From CAKZLS01 sp963771545 (GTDB lineage: Bacteria > Pseudomonadota > Alphaproteobacteria > Rhodospirillales > Defluviicoccaceae), in contig CAVYTX010000002.1 of the NCBI GenBank assembly GCA_963771545.1, positions 2,418,001 to 2,482,000 on the forward strand: DNA of 64,000 nucleotides, in the 5' to 3' direction. Under the pieces are notes generated by a model. That model was not told where the DNA came from, ran no database searches, and saw nothing but the letters and a program-made list of their open reading frames with translations. Numbering within the stretch: position 1 is the stretch's first letter; each line of letters opens with the position of its first letter. The position numbers and the translations under genes are program-made. Below, piece after piece: positions 28,450 through 37,385 of this stretch.

Positions 28450-29157
28450 ATGGCGCCGTCGGCTCATGCCCTCAAGCAGCAGTTCGACCGCAAGACCCTG
28501 AGCTTGTGCCGCCTTGTGGAGGCGCATTCGGAAAGCCCCGGGTTCGGAAGCATCCTAGTGGTGGGGTGCGGCGACGGGCGGGAGGCGGCGACGCTCGCCG
28601 GGCGCTTCGGGGCGCGGACCACCGGGATCGATATCGCCGATAGCTTCGACGCCGAGGCCAAGAAAACCGTGGATCTGCGGGTCATGGACGCCACCGACCT
28701 GGACTTCCCCGGCGCGGCGTTCGATCTGGTGTATTCGTTCCACGCGCTGGAACACATCCCCGACGACCGGGGCGCGCTCCGCGAGATGAACCGGGTGCTC
28801 AAGCCGGACGGACTGGTCTGTATCGGCGCGCCCAACCGGCGGCGCCTGGTGGGATACGTGGGGTCGGCCACCGACATCGGAACCAAGATCCGCTGGAACC
28901 TCGCGGACTTGAAAATGCGCATGCAGGGGCGGTTCCGCAATGAATGCGGCGCACACGCCGGTTACGCCCGCGCGGAACTAACGGCGTGGTGCGCGGAGAC
29001 GTTCGGCCATGCGGTGGACATAACCGACCAGTACTATCTGGAGATTTATAAAAACAAACGTAACCTTATTCGTTTTATCATTGGCGCGAAACTGCATAAC
29101 CTTTTGTTTCCATGCGTCTATGTTCTTGCCGGCAAGAAGGGTTTCGACAAATCATAG
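28450..29157 (+). CDS. SAM-dependent methyltransferase (class I)
   Basis: 235 residues with the SAM-binding ILVVGCGDGREAATLAGRFG, Asp in GIDIA and YSFHALEHIPDDRGALREMN followed by VLKPDG, all standard for methyltransferase family 11. The tail has basic and aromatic residues but no obvious second domain. It sits next to a second methyltransferase and a flippase, which suggests a role in surface glycan or lipid synthesis. Acceptor unknown. Confidence 0.88.
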   Translation: MAPSAHALKQQFDRKTLSLCRLVEAHSESPGFGSILVVGCGDGREAATLAGRFGARTTGIDIADSFDAEAKKTVDLRVMDATDLDFPGAAFDLVYSFHALEHIPDDRGALREMNRVLKPDGLVCIGAPNRRRLVGYVGSATDIGTKIRWNLADLKMRMQGRFRNECGAHAGYARAELTAWCAETFGHAVDITDQYYLEIYKNKRNLIRFIIGAKLHNLLFPCVYVLAGKKGFDKS

Positions 29158-29172
29158 TTCCGGCTCCCAAGC

Positions 29173-29823
29173 GTGTCTGAGACCGCCACCGCCACGCGCT
29201 CCAAAAAGCACGACCTCATGCTGCGCTTCCGCAAGCGGCGCAACCGCGCGCTCGGCCGGCTGATCGAGACGCTGCCGAGCCCGGTCCGGGTGCTGGACGT
29301 GGGCGGTACGCCGTTCTTCTGGGAGAGCGTCGAGGCCGTCCACAACTGCCGGGTGACCATCCTCAACAAGCAGGTGTCGGAGAAGGAAAGGGTTTATTTC
29401 GAACCCGGGGCGTTCCAGGATTTCGAACTGCGCATCGGCGACGCCTGCGCCATGCCGGAGATCCCCACCGCCAGCTTCGACCTGGTGGTATGCAACTCGG
29501 TGCTGGAGCACGTGGGCGCCTGGGGCAAAATGGTGGACGCCGCCCGCGAGATCGTCCGGGTGGGCAAGCATGGTTGGGTGCAGGTCCCGGCCTTCGAGTT
29601 TCCGCTGGAGGTCCACCATCTGATCCCCTTCGTGCACTGGTTCGGGACGCCCATCCGCCGCGCGGCCGTCGGCCTGTTCTATTCGGGAACCCTGGACGAG
29701 ATGCGCGCCTGGGTGGACATCAACCTGGTGACGGCCAAGGAGATGCGGGCGCTGTTCCCGGCGGCGCGGGTCACCTCCGAGCGGTTCCTGCTGCTGCCCA
29801 AATCCCATATCGCGGTGTGGTGA
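29173..29823 (+). CDS. SAM-dependent methyltransferase (class I)
   Basis: 216 residues with VRVLDVGGTPFFWESV as motif I and FDLVVCNSVLEHVGAWGKMV as motifs II-III. The GTG at 29173 is used; an ATG at 29218 would trim 15 residues without touching the fold. It lies 15 bases after the preceding methyltransferase and four bases before the flippase gene, so the three are probably one transcript. Confidence 0.87.
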   Translation: MSETATATRSKKHDLMLRFRKRRNRALGRLIETLPSPVRVLDVGGTPFFWESVEAVHNCRVTILNKQVSEKERVYFEPGAFQDFELRIGDACAMPEIPTASFDLVVCNSVLEHVGAWGKMVDAAREIVRVGKHGWVQVPAFEFPLEVHHLIPFVHWFGTPIRRAAVGLFYSGTLDEMRAWVDINLVTAKEMRALFPAARVTSERFLLLPKSHIAVW

Positions 29824-29827
29824 GACC

Positions 29828-31165
29828 ATGAGGTTCCTCACCCGGTACGGCGCCGCCAAGCCGGCTCTCAGCCTCTTCGACCAGGGCATCGTCAGCCTGA
29901 CGCCGTTTATCGCCAGCGTGCTCATCGGCCGCATCAATACCCAGGCCGAGTTCGGCCTCTACATCCTCGGCGTCACCATCGTGGCGTTCGTGGTAGAGCT
30001 GCAGACCGCGCTCATCTCGTCGCCCTACATGGTCTACAGCCCGCGGCTGCGGGGCTTGAAGCGCGCCCAGTACGCCGGCGGCACCCTGCTCGTGCAACTG
30101 GCGCTCGGCGGGGCGGCGGCCGTGGCCCTGGGGATCGCCGCCATCGCGGCGGCCGTCTTCGACGCCGGCGGCGAGGGCCTGGCGCCGGTGCTGGGCGCCC
30201 TCGCGCTGGTCATCGTGTTCATCCTGCTGCGCGACTTCATCCGCCGGGTCGCCATGGCCCGCCTGGAGATGGCGGGCGCGCTGGTTCTCGACATGGCGGT
30301 GTCGGCGCTGCAACTGATTGGCCTCGCGGTCCTGGCCGTCGTCGGCGCGCTGAGCGCGCCGCTCGCCCATATCATGATCGGCGCGGCCTGCGCGGCGGCG
30401 TCCCTGATCTGGATGCGCCGAAACCGCCACCGGTTCGAACCCTCGGTCCGGCACGCGCGCCGCGACCTCAAACTCAACTGGCCCCTGGGCAAGTGGCTGT
30501 TCGCCAGCGGCCTGATTTGGGCGCTTGGCATTCATGCCTACCCGTGGATCCTCGCCGCCACGCACGGGACCGCCGCCGCCGGCGTCTGGGGCGCCTGCCT
30601 GGGCGCGCTGTCGCTGGTGGTGGTGCCGCAGGGGGGGATCACCAACTGGCTCGGCCCCAAGATCGCCATCACCTACGCCCGCGGCGGACCGGCGCCGCTC
30701 GGACGGTTCGTCTTCCGCGCCGCCGCCGGGTTCGCGGCCGTGCTGGCGCTAATGTGCGCGGTGCTGATGGTCTTCGCCGACCGGATCCTGGCCGCGATCT
30801 ACGGCGAGATCTACGCGGACGGCGGCATCGTGCTGGCGATCATGGCGGCGGGGGTCATTCCGCGCGGCGCGGCGTTCTGTTTCTCGCGCGGCCTGTTCGC
30901 CATCGAGCGCGCCGACGTGGATTTCTGGATCAACCTGATCCCGCTGGCGATCCTCGCCACCCTCGGCCCGTGGGCCATCTCCACTCACGGCGCGGCGGGC
31001 GCGGCGGTAACGCTGGTGACGTCGCATACGGTCGCGGCGGCCATCCGGGGCATCGCGCTCGCGGTGCTGCTGCGGCCGCTGGTGGCCGCCCAAGCCATTG
31101 ACGTGCAAGAATTGGCCTCTAAATCCCGACAAATATATCCTCGTTCTGGCGCGTTGAATGATTGA
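29828..31165 (+). CDS. Polysaccharide/oligosaccharide flippase-like membrane protein
   Basis: 445 residues with about twelve membrane segments and the pattern of the MOP/polysaccharide-export (Wzx-like) superfamily: an N-terminal GAAKPALSLFDQGIVSLTPF segment and a later RGAAFCFSRGLFAIERADVD. It would move a lipid-linked glycan across the inner membrane. No glycosyltransferase is in the window, so the sugar pathway must be elsewhere. Confidence 0.82.
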   Translation: MRFLTRYGAAKPALSLFDQGIVSLTPFIASVLIGRINTQAEFGLYILGVTIVAFVVELQTALISSPYMVYSPRLRGLKRAQYAGGTLLVQLALGGAAAVALGIAAIAAAVFDAGGEGLAPVLGALALVIVFILLRDFIRRVAMARLEMAGALVLDMAVSALQLIGLAVLAVVGALSAPLAHIMIGAACAAASLIWMRRNRHRFEPSVRHARRDLKLNWPLGKWLFASGLIWALGIHAYPWILAATHGTAAAGVWGACLGALSLVVVPQGGITNWLGPKIAITYARGGPAPLGRFVFRAAAGFAAVLALMCAVLMVFADRILAAIYGEIYADGGIVLAIMAAGVIPRGAAFCFSRGLFAIERADVDFWINLIPLAILATLGPWAISTHGAAGAAVTLVTSHTVAAAIRGIALAVLLRPLVAAQAIDVQELASKSRQIYPRSGALND

Positions 31166-31286
31166 AATCTGAAGATGTGCTGATGTTCGATCTGGCGAAA
31201 CCGAGCGGCCTTGACAGCAGCGATGGCGTCTGGTGCTTATCGGGCGAACCTTGCGGAAGTAGAGAAATAGACAGAGGGGAATTGCA

Positions 31287-31463
31287 ATGGGTATCGAAGT
31301 CGGCGGGATCCTTGGGCTGATCGTCTTGGTTCTCGACATCTGGGCGATCGTCAAGACCGTGCAGAGCGGCGCGTCCACCGGCGCCAAGGTGCTGTGGATT
31401 CTGGTGATTCTAATCTTTCCGGTGGTCGGTTTTCTGGCCTGGCTGCTGTTCGGTCCCAAGTAG
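31287..31463 (+). CDS. Small membrane protein, PLDc_N domain
   Basis: 58 residues: a first membrane helix (ILGLIVLVLDIWAIVKTVQS), a short loop GASTGAKVLWI and a second helix ending FPVVGFLAWLLFGP. This is the N-terminal domain found on cardiolipin synthases and as stand-alone small proteins. The ribosome binding site is GAGGGG. It is followed by a strong terminator. Confidence 0.85.
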   Translation: MGIEVGGILGLIVLVLDIWAIVKTVQSGASTGAKVLWILVILIFPVVGFLAWLLFGPK

Positions 31464-31486
31464 CGCGTCGCGGCTGGTTCCACGAA

Positions 31487-31518
31487 AAAGGCCTCCGGAC
31501 ATATGTCCGGAGGCCTTT
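31487..31518. terminator. Bidirectional intrinsic terminator
   Basis: A perfect 32-base palindrome: AAAGGCCTCCGGACAT (31487-31502) followed by its reverse complement (31503-31518), with A/T tracts at both ends. It lies between two converging genes and can serve both strands. Confidence 0.85.
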
Positions 31519-31543
31519 AAATCGTTGGACCTGATCGCGCGCC

Positions 31544-32674
31544 CTACAAGCGCAACCCCGCCGGGCCCGTCACCAGCAGTCGCACAAGTTCCGCCTGGCG
31601 GTCGGTGCCGGTCTTGCCGAACACCTGCTTCAGGTGCTTGCGCACGGTCTCGTAGGCGACGCCCAGGGTCTCCGCGCACTGATCGAGCCGGTAGCCCTTG
31701 GCCAAGAGCGCGATCACCCGGGACTCGGCGCGGCTGAGACCATAAAGCTGGGTGAGCCGGCGCTGATCGATTTCGGTGGGGCGGTCGGGATCGCCGATGA
31801 ACATGATGGCCGCCGGTTCGTCCTCGGAGCGGCGCTCGCCGCCGCTGTCCAAGGGCGACACCAGCACAGAGATCGGCTTCGATCCCGTGGCCCGTGGCAC
31901 CGTAAACGAGGTGATCTCACCCGGCTGGTTGCGGCCCGGCGCCAATTCCGGGCGGGAGATAAGGTCCTTGAGTCGCAGCCGCCGCCACCCCCAATCGATG
32001 CCCAAACCGCCGTTGCCATTGGAAAACACGTCGTCAGTCTCGATGATCTTCTTGGCCAGCTGGTTGGCCGCGACCACGTTGCCGGTGGAGCTCAGCAAGA
32101 CCACGCCGATCGGCAGAACGTCGAGAACGTCCAGCGCCACGTTGCGCACATGCTGGGCCTTGCGGAACGTCTGGCCCGACCGAAAGGCGCGCTGAAGGTT
32201 GGGAACCAGCCGGCGAAACAGGTGCACGGTCTCCTCGTCGAACGGTCCATGCACCTCGGAGCGCGAGAGCACGATGCAGACGACCGCGCCCCCCTGACGA
32301 TCGATCACACCGAACAGGACGTGGTGGAGGTCCTGAGGATGCAGCCAGTGCTTGTAAAACTCGTTATCCGCGAGCTCGCGTTCGGAGACGATCTGTTCGC
32401 CGAGCCAAACCGCTCCCGGCGACCGAAACCGGTCCTCCCGTTGAAGCCACGGATCGAGACGGGAGAACTCCGACGCGTACGACGCGACGAACTCGGGCTC
32501 GATGTTGATGGATTGCTCGAGCCGTCCGGCGCCCCGCTCGTAATCGTGGGAAGCCAACGCGCAGGTCTTCGCCTGCAGGGCCTCGCCCAATCGCATGAGG
32601 GTCGCCGGCCACAAACGCCAGTCCCGGCTCGCGTCATAGAAACTGGAGACAATCTCAAGTAGTTTGTTTTCCAT
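31544..32674 (-). CDS. LuxR-family transcriptional regulator with N-terminal sensory region
   Basis: 376 residues from the ATG at 32674. The C-terminal 65 residues are a GerE/LuxR helix-turn-helix (LSRAESRVIALLAKGYRLDQ, followed by VAYETVRKHLKQVFGKTGT). The central part has a PAS-like stretch (LDVLDVLPIGVVLLSSTGNV). The N-terminal 150 residues are helical and may bind a ligand. Alternative starts at 32713 or 32854 exist without better ribosome binding sites. No target is evident; the adjacent genes converge. Confidence 0.85.
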   Translation of the reverse strand: MENKLLEIVSSFYDASRDWRLWPATLMRLGEALQAKTCALASHDYERGAGRLEQSINIEPEFVASYASEFSRLDPWLQREDRFRSPGAVWLGEQIVSERELADNEFYKHWLHPQDLHHVLFGVIDRQGGAVVCIVLSRSEVHGPFDEETVHLFRRLVPNLQRAFRSGQTFRKAQHVRNVALDVLDVLPIGVVLLSSTGNVVAANQLAKKIIETDDVFSNGNGGLGIDWGWRRLRLKDLISRPELAPGRNQPGEITSFTVPRATGSKPISVLVSPLDSGGERRSEDEPAAIMFIGDPDRPTEIDQRRLTQLYGLSRAESRVIALLAKGYRLDQCAETLGVAYETVRKHLKQVFGKTGTDRQAELVRLLVTGPAGLRL

Positions 32675-33165
32675 GTCACACTTAAATGGTGGTTTAAGAC
32701 GGTCGTGGTGCATGGTCGGGGTTGTAGCACACGCAGTGATTGAATGCAACCCATACGAGCTAATTTTCTTGCCATGGTTGTTGTTTGTGGCGCAAACGGT
32801 GGATTTTCGCCTTACACATTGGGGTAATACCAACGGTCGTTGATAATGACTCATTGTGATCGCGTTTCTCGCATCTGCGGCAGGAGGGGCCGCGCCGGCG
32901 ATGGGGACCCATCGTCAAGCGGTTTCCCCATATTCCAGCGGTTTCCCCATATTCCAAACGTGGGCCCCGAGGATGCGCGAAACGCGACCCTCCGGGCGGC
33001 CTATCGAGGTTTCCGGACGGCGTCGCGCGGCGCTTATGATGCTCCCGCATCACGGCGCACCACGCTCCTTGCCGGAAACCTCGATAGGCCGTCACAATGG
33101 GTCATTATCAATGACCGTTGGTATTGGTCCGGCCGGGGTTCGGGCGGTTTGGTAAAGTTTAAGGG
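32675..33165. other. Gene-free interval
   Basis: 491 bases with no supported gene. Contains the palindromic element at 32826-33125 listed separately and, inside it, a 19-bp tandem duplication (AGCGGTTTCCCCATATTCC at 32918 and again at 32937). Confidence 0.6.
32826..33125. repeat. Palindromic, MITE-like repeat element
   Basis: The outer ends are 35-base inverted repeats matching at 32 positions: 32826-32860 and 33091-33125 (core TACCAACGGTC-TTGATAATGAC). Just inside on the right lies a second inverted pair, CGGCCTATCGAGGTTTCCGG at 32997-33016 and its exact complement at 33072-33091. There is no open frame for a transposase. The nested hairpins and the partial copies near 24.6 and 38.65 kb point to a non-autonomous mobile element. 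No target-site duplication is clear. Confidence 0.7.
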
Positions 33166-33930
33166 ATGAGAAAAATGCAGTTTCCCGGCGTCTGGGTGTT
33201 TGTCTGGGTGTTTTGGGGACTGGTCGTGGCCATCGCCGGGCTGGCGGTGGCGTGCGCTCCCGGGGGGGACTACGACAACCCATTCATCAGGGAATTCACC
33301 TGGTTCGACTACTTGAACGCCAACGACATCCGGTCAATCTGCGCGCCGGGCGCGGCCGACCGATACCGGTTCGTCTACAACGGCGTATACATCCGGCAAG
33401 TCCGCACCTATGACCTCGCCGCCGGACCGCAAGGCGACAATCAGCATAGCTTGAAGGTTCGGGTCGTGGTGCCCCGCGGCCAGAAGCCTCCCTCCGGCGA
33501 GACCGCCGATGACGGGATGGAGGAAGATCCGTTGGAGTTGCTCGGTCGGGGTCCCGGCGTGGTCCGCCGAAAGGCATTGACCGACACCGACCTGGAGGCA
33601 TTGAATCAGGCTTTGACCGACAGCGGATTTTTCGGCCCGCCACCAAAAGGCACTTATCTGCGATCCGAGGGCTTCTACTGGATCGGCGCGGCCTGTGTTG
33701 ACGGGCGGTTTTTCTTCAATGCCTACAAGTGGCCCTCGGGCCGATTCGACAATGCCAAGTTTCCGCCGCTGCTGCTGACCTGGGACCCTACGGGCATCGG
33801 CGTCAACCCGCCTCGAAATCTGTCCAACTTCGACATTTACGGCGATCAAAGCGAGGGCGCGGACACGTCGACGAGCTTTACCGTGACCGTCGGCGACAAC
33901 GGACTGGTCGGCGCGGGACGCCTGTTTTAA
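33166..33930 (+). CDS. Secreted or membrane-anchored protein of unknown function
   Basis: 254 residues. The first 33 carry a hydrophobic stretch (GVWVFVWVFWGLVVAIAGLA) ending at LAVACAP, a weak lipobox, so it may be a lipoprotein of the periplasm. The rest is a mixed soluble domain with no motif I recognise. The start follows a TTTAAGGG site. The gene stands alone beside the palindromic element. Confidence 0.7.
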   Translation: MRKMQFPGVWVFVWVFWGLVVAIAGLAVACAPGGDYDNPFIREFTWFDYLNANDIRSICAPGAADRYRFVYNGVYIRQVRTYDLAAGPQGDNQHSLKVRVVVPRGQKPPSGETADDGMEEDPLELLGRGPGVVRRKALTDTDLEALNQALTDSGFFGPPPKGTYLRSEGFYWIGAACVDGRFFFNAYKWPSGRFDNAKFPPLLLTWDPTGIGVNPPRNLSNFDIYGDQSEGADTSTSFTVTVGDNGLVGAGRLF

Positions 33931-33955
33931 AGAATCGCACCAATCGGCTAAAGGG

Positions 33956-34609
33956 TTATCCCATCCGCGCCACGTCCAGCATCCGCGCCAGCACCTGCGG
34001 CTCCTGCGCGCCGCTGATGACGGACGATCCCCCGAACACGAACGACGGCACGCCGTTGATGCCGAGACGATGCGCCCGCGCGTTCTCCTGGTGAATCAGC
34101 GCGGTGTCCTCGTCGCTCTCGAGGTAGCTCTTGAGGGCACGGGCGTCGAGCCCGAGTTCGGCCCCGATATCGAGGAGAGCGGCGACTGCCCCCACATCGC
34201 GCGCCTCGATGAAGTGGCTGAAGAACAGCGCCTCGACCGCGGCTTCGGCGCGTCCCCGGGCGCCGGCGAACCGGACCAGACGATGGGCGTTCACCGTATT
34301 CGGAGCGCGGCGGATGCGATCGAAGTCAAAGTCGATCTCCACCGATTGACCGACCTCGGAAATCGCGCCGTAAATCCGGCCGACCCTGGTTTCGCTGCCG
34401 TACTTGCGCACCAAATAGGAGGTCCGGTCGATGCCCTCGACCGGCATCTCGGGATTGAGCAGAAACGGCCACCACTTTAAGACAGGCCTAAGATCCGGGC
34501 GCATGACCAGGGCCCGCTCCAACCGGCGCTTGCCGATGTAGCACCATGGACAGGCGGGATCGAAAACGATCTCGATGACGATCGGCTGGCCGCCATCGGG
34601 GCGCGCCAT
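33956..34609 (-). CDS. DsbA-family (FrnE-like) oxidoreductase
   Basis: 217 residues, thioredoxin fold with a long helical insert. The active site is FDPACPWCYIGKRRLERAL (CPWC), and the cis-Pro loop is GINGVPSFVF. There is no signal peptide, so it is a cytoplasmic DsbA-like protein of the FrnE / HCCA-isomerase type. The ATG at 34609 precedes the domain directly. It is followed upstream on the same strand by the peptidase gene, with a gap of 23 bases. Confidence 0.9.
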   Translation of the reverse strand: MARPDGGQPIVIEIVFDPACPWCYIGKRRLERALVMRPDLRPVLKWWPFLLNPEMPVEGIDRTSYLVRKYGSETRVGRIYGAISEVGQSVEIDFDFDRIRRAPNTVNAHRLVRFAGARGRAEAAVEALFFSHFIEARDVGAVAALLDIGAELGLDARALKSYLESDEDTALIHQENARAHRLGINGVPSFVFGGSSVISGAQEPQVLARMLDVARMG

Positions 34610-34632
34610 GCCCGGCGTATCGGACAGAATAT

Positions 34633-35637
34633 TCAAGCCAAACCTCGCCGTGAAATTTCGGATGCATCCGCGACCGCGCCTTCCGGACGCCGGTTTGGCC
34701 GACGCCCCTCGCGGGGGATTCCTTCGAATGAATAGGGCCGGAACGGGCGCCGGCAGGGATGCGGCTCTCCGGTGAACCAATGACGGGCGTCGCCCGGACC
34801 GGTGATGCGCGACACCATGGAGGCCGTGGTTTCGAACGGTCCGTGCATGCAGATGCCGCTGTCGTGGTTCCGGAGAATGCCCATCATGGCCTCCGCCGTC
34901 ACCCGTCCCCGGAGTCCGGACAGCAAGCGGTGCCCGCAAGCCTGGCGCGAATGGGGGTCCGGATCCGGGGGAGAGGCGCTGAACGCGGCGGCGAAATCGA
35001 ACGCGCCGCGCCCGTCGTACAGGCCCCGCCGCCGCGCATGATCGATCAGTCCCGCCGAACCGAGATCGAAACGCGCGCGGATGGTCAGGCCATTGGAAAT
35101 GTTGCGCACGCCCGACGTGACTTTTTCCGCGGCCCAGTGCCGGCCGGCGGTTTCCAGAACCCAAGCCTCGGCGGCGTCGGCGATCAGAAACGCATTGTCG
35201 TAGGTGAAGGAGGGATCGTTCTCCGCACACGCTCCGCCCTGGCCGAAACGCTCGAGAAGACCGGTGATGATCCCGAGGGCCTTATAGGCCGTTTCGCCCC
35301 GCTCCAACCCCAGACGAACCAGATCCATCCCCAGAAGGGCCGGCGGACCCGCGGGTTCCAGGGTCCATACCGCTTCATTGCCGATGACCACGCCGCGCTC
35401 GTTGGCGCCCATCTCCGCGCCCCACATCCAGTCGATCTTGGACAGCAGCGTGGCGAAGGTGCGGGGAACCTGAGGAATCTCCACATAGGTGCATTGCAGA
35501 GTGGCCCCCCGTGGATGGCTTTCCCCCGCGAAGAAGCGGACACCTTGGCGCTCTCCGGCGGGACGGTCGCTGTTTTTCCCGAACACGGCCGAGCCGTCGG
35601 CGGTGGCCGGGCTCAGGGCGACGAAGGTGTCACACAT
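34633..35637 (-). CDS. Secernin-like C69 family peptidase, short C-terminus
   Basis: 334 residues beginning MCDTFVAL; Cys2 becomes the N-terminal nucleophile after removal of Met, as in secernins and C69 dipeptidases. Also visible are FGKNSDRP, MGANERGVVIGNEAVW, NISNGLTI and a late GICMHGPFETTASMV. Secernins are usually near 400 residues. Here the family match stops at RPFRPYSF and is followed by a basic tail of about 30 residues, so the C-terminal part seems lost or replaced. Activity may be an aminohydrolase or dipeptidase. Confidence 0.82.
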   Translation of the reverse strand: MCDTFVALSPATADGSAVFGKNSDRPAGERQGVRFFAGESHPRGATLQCTYVEIPQVPRTFATLLSKIDWMWGAEMGANERGVVIGNEAVWTLEPAGPPALLGMDLVRLGLERGETAYKALGIITGLLERFGQGGACAENDPSFTYDNAFLIADAAEAWVLETAGRHWAAEKVTSGVRNISNGLTIRARFDLGSAGLIDHARRRGLYDGRGAFDFAAAFSASPPDPDPHSRQACGHRLLSGLRGRVTAEAMMGILRNHDSGICMHGPFETTASMVSRITGPGDARHWFTGEPHPCRRPFRPYSFEGIPREGRRPNRRPEGAVADASEISRRGLA

Positions 35638-35859
35638 GGGTCAAACTCGGTTGAATTCTTGCTCTTGACGGCGGTTATGGTACGACAACACCGCATGAAA
35701 GTCGCCGGTTTCTAAAATAAACCGCCATTTTTACCCCGCCAGACGTTCAATTTTTGGCTGCGCCACGGAAAATTGATCAACCGTTGGTCAAGTGGGGGTT
35801 GAAATCGAACGGCCATATGCCCCAAAGTAAAGATGGAGCACAGTGATAGGGTCAAGAAC

Positions 35860-36183
35860 GTGAGACAAGCCAGGTTCGAGATTGGGCAAGTGGTCCGCCA
35901 CCGGTTCTATCCGTTCCGGGGCGTGATCTTCGACGTGGATCCGGAGTTCGCCAACACCGAGGAGTGGTGGCTGTCCATACCGGAACACGTGCGCCCGCGC
36001 AAAAACCAGCCATTCTACCACCTGCTCGCGGAAAACGAGGAGACGTCCTATGTGGCGTATGTCTCCGAGCAGAACCTCGTGCCCGACGAAAGCGGCGACC
36101 CCATCTCTCATCCCCAGGTGGACGAACTGTTCTCCGGCGTCGAAGGCGGCCGTTACATCGCCCGCGACCACGTCGCGCACTGA
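35860..36183 (+). CDS. hspQ: Heat shock protein HspQ
   Basis: 107 residues covering the whole HspQ/YccV domain: ARFEIGQVVRHRFYPFRGVI, ending in DPEF, then NQPFYHLLAEN, YVAYVSEQNLV and DELF. HspQ binds hemimethylated DNA and, in enterobacteria, serves as a specificity factor of Lon protease. The GTG at 35860 has an AGGG site eight bases upstream, and matches the usual family N-terminus; an in-frame ATG at 35833 would add nine residues with a weaker site. Confidence 0.9.
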   Translation: MRQARFEIGQVVRHRFYPFRGVIFDVDPEFANTEEWWLSIPEHVRPRKNQPFYHLLAENEETSYVAYVSEQNLVPDESGDPISHPQVDELFSGVEGGRYIARDHVAH

Positions 36184-36225
36184 TCGCTCAGGAGTTCGCG
36201 AGCGTTATCGCCGCGAGTAAGACCA

Positions 36226-37341
36226 CTATCGCTGACCGGTTGTCGCCTTGCTGAACAGCGATTTGAGTTCGCGCGGCTGGCAGCGCCAGTACTGCCTGGG
36301 CGCCGTGACCTGTGCTCCCAACTTCGCGGCGGCGTGCCATGGCCAGCGCGGGTCGTAGAGCATGGCGCGCGCGAGCGAAACGGCGTCGGCCTGCCCGTCG
36401 GCGATGATCTCCTCGGCCTGTTCCGCCTCGGTGATCAGACCGACGGCGATGGTCGGAATACCCACCTCGGCCCTTACGCGCTCGGAAAATGGCACCTGGT
36501 ATCCCGGGCCGAGCAGAATCGCTTGCTCGGGCGAGACCCCTCCCGAGGTCACGTGAATGGCGGCGCAGCCGCGCGCCCGCAGGGCCGCCGAGAGCGCGAG
36601 GGTCCCGTCGATATCCCATCCGCCCTCGACCCAGTCCGTCGCCGAGACCCGCGCCCACACCGGCCGGTCGGCCGGGAAGGCCGCGCGCACCGCCTCGAAC
36701 ACTTCGATGGGAAAGCGTATCCGGTTTTCGAGGCCGCCGCCATAAGAGTCATCCCGATGGTTGGCGAGCGGCGACAGGAACTGGTGCATCAGGTAGCCAT
36801 GCGCCATGTGAAGCTCGATCCCGTCCAGGCCCAGGCGCGCCGCGCGCTCGGCCGCTTTCACGAAATCGCCCCGCACCCGGTCCAACCCCGCCCGGTCGAG
36901 CGCCGCGGGCGCATCTTCGATCTCGGCGTGGGGCACCGCCGACGGCGCCTCGGTCTTCCAGCCGCCGGGCGCATCGGGGGCAATCTGCGCGCCGCCCTCC
37001 CACGGCGGCAAACTGGATCCCTTGCGGCCCGCATGGCCGAGCTGGATCGCCACCGGTATGGGCGAATAGGCCCGGACGGCCGCCAGCACCCGGGCGAGCG
37101 CCGCCTCGTTGGCGTCCGAATAGAGCCCAAGATCTTGCGGCGAGATCCGCCCTTCCGCCGACACCGCCGAGGCTTCCAGGATCAGCAGCCCGGCCCCCGA
37201 GAGCGCCAAATGGCCAAGATGGATCATGTGCCAGTCCCCGGCGCTGCCGTCCACCGCCGAGTACTGGCACATCGGCGCGATGACGATCCGGTTCGCGAGT
37301 CGGAGACCGCCGATGTTCAGGGGTTCGAAGAGCTTGCTCAT
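36226..37341 (-). CDS. NADH:flavin oxidoreductase, Old Yellow Enzyme family (YqjM type)
   Basis: 371 residues, FMN-binding TIM barrel. Evidence is NRIVIAPMCQYSAVDG with the YqjM-type Cys, QLGHAGRKG, ELHMAHGYLMHQFLSPLANH and DAVSLARAMLYDPRWPWHAA. It reduces activated C=C bonds with NAD(P)H. The ATG at 37341 is the family start; the frame extends further upstream but through the YchJ gene. Confidence 0.93.
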   Translation of the reverse strand: MSKLFEPLNIGGLRLANRIVIAPMCQYSAVDGSAGDWHMIHLGHLALSGAGLLILEASAVSAEGRISPQDLGLYSDANEAALARVLAAVRAYSPIPVAIQLGHAGRKGSSLPPWEGGAQIAPDAPGGWKTEAPSAVPHAEIEDAPAALDRAGLDRVRGDFVKAAERAARLGLDGIELHMAHGYLMHQFLSPLANHRDDSYGGGLENRIRFPIEVFEAVRAAFPADRPVWARVSATDWVEGGWDIDGTLALSAALRARGCAAIHVTSGGVSPEQAILLGPGYQVPFSERVRAEVGIPTIAVGLITEAEQAEEIIADGQADAVSLARAMLYDPRWPWHAAAKLGAQVTAPRQYWRCQPRELKSLFSKATTGQR

Positions 37342-37385
37342 TGTCGGGGTCCATCTTGGAGGGGGCAACGCATCTTGAATCCTGC

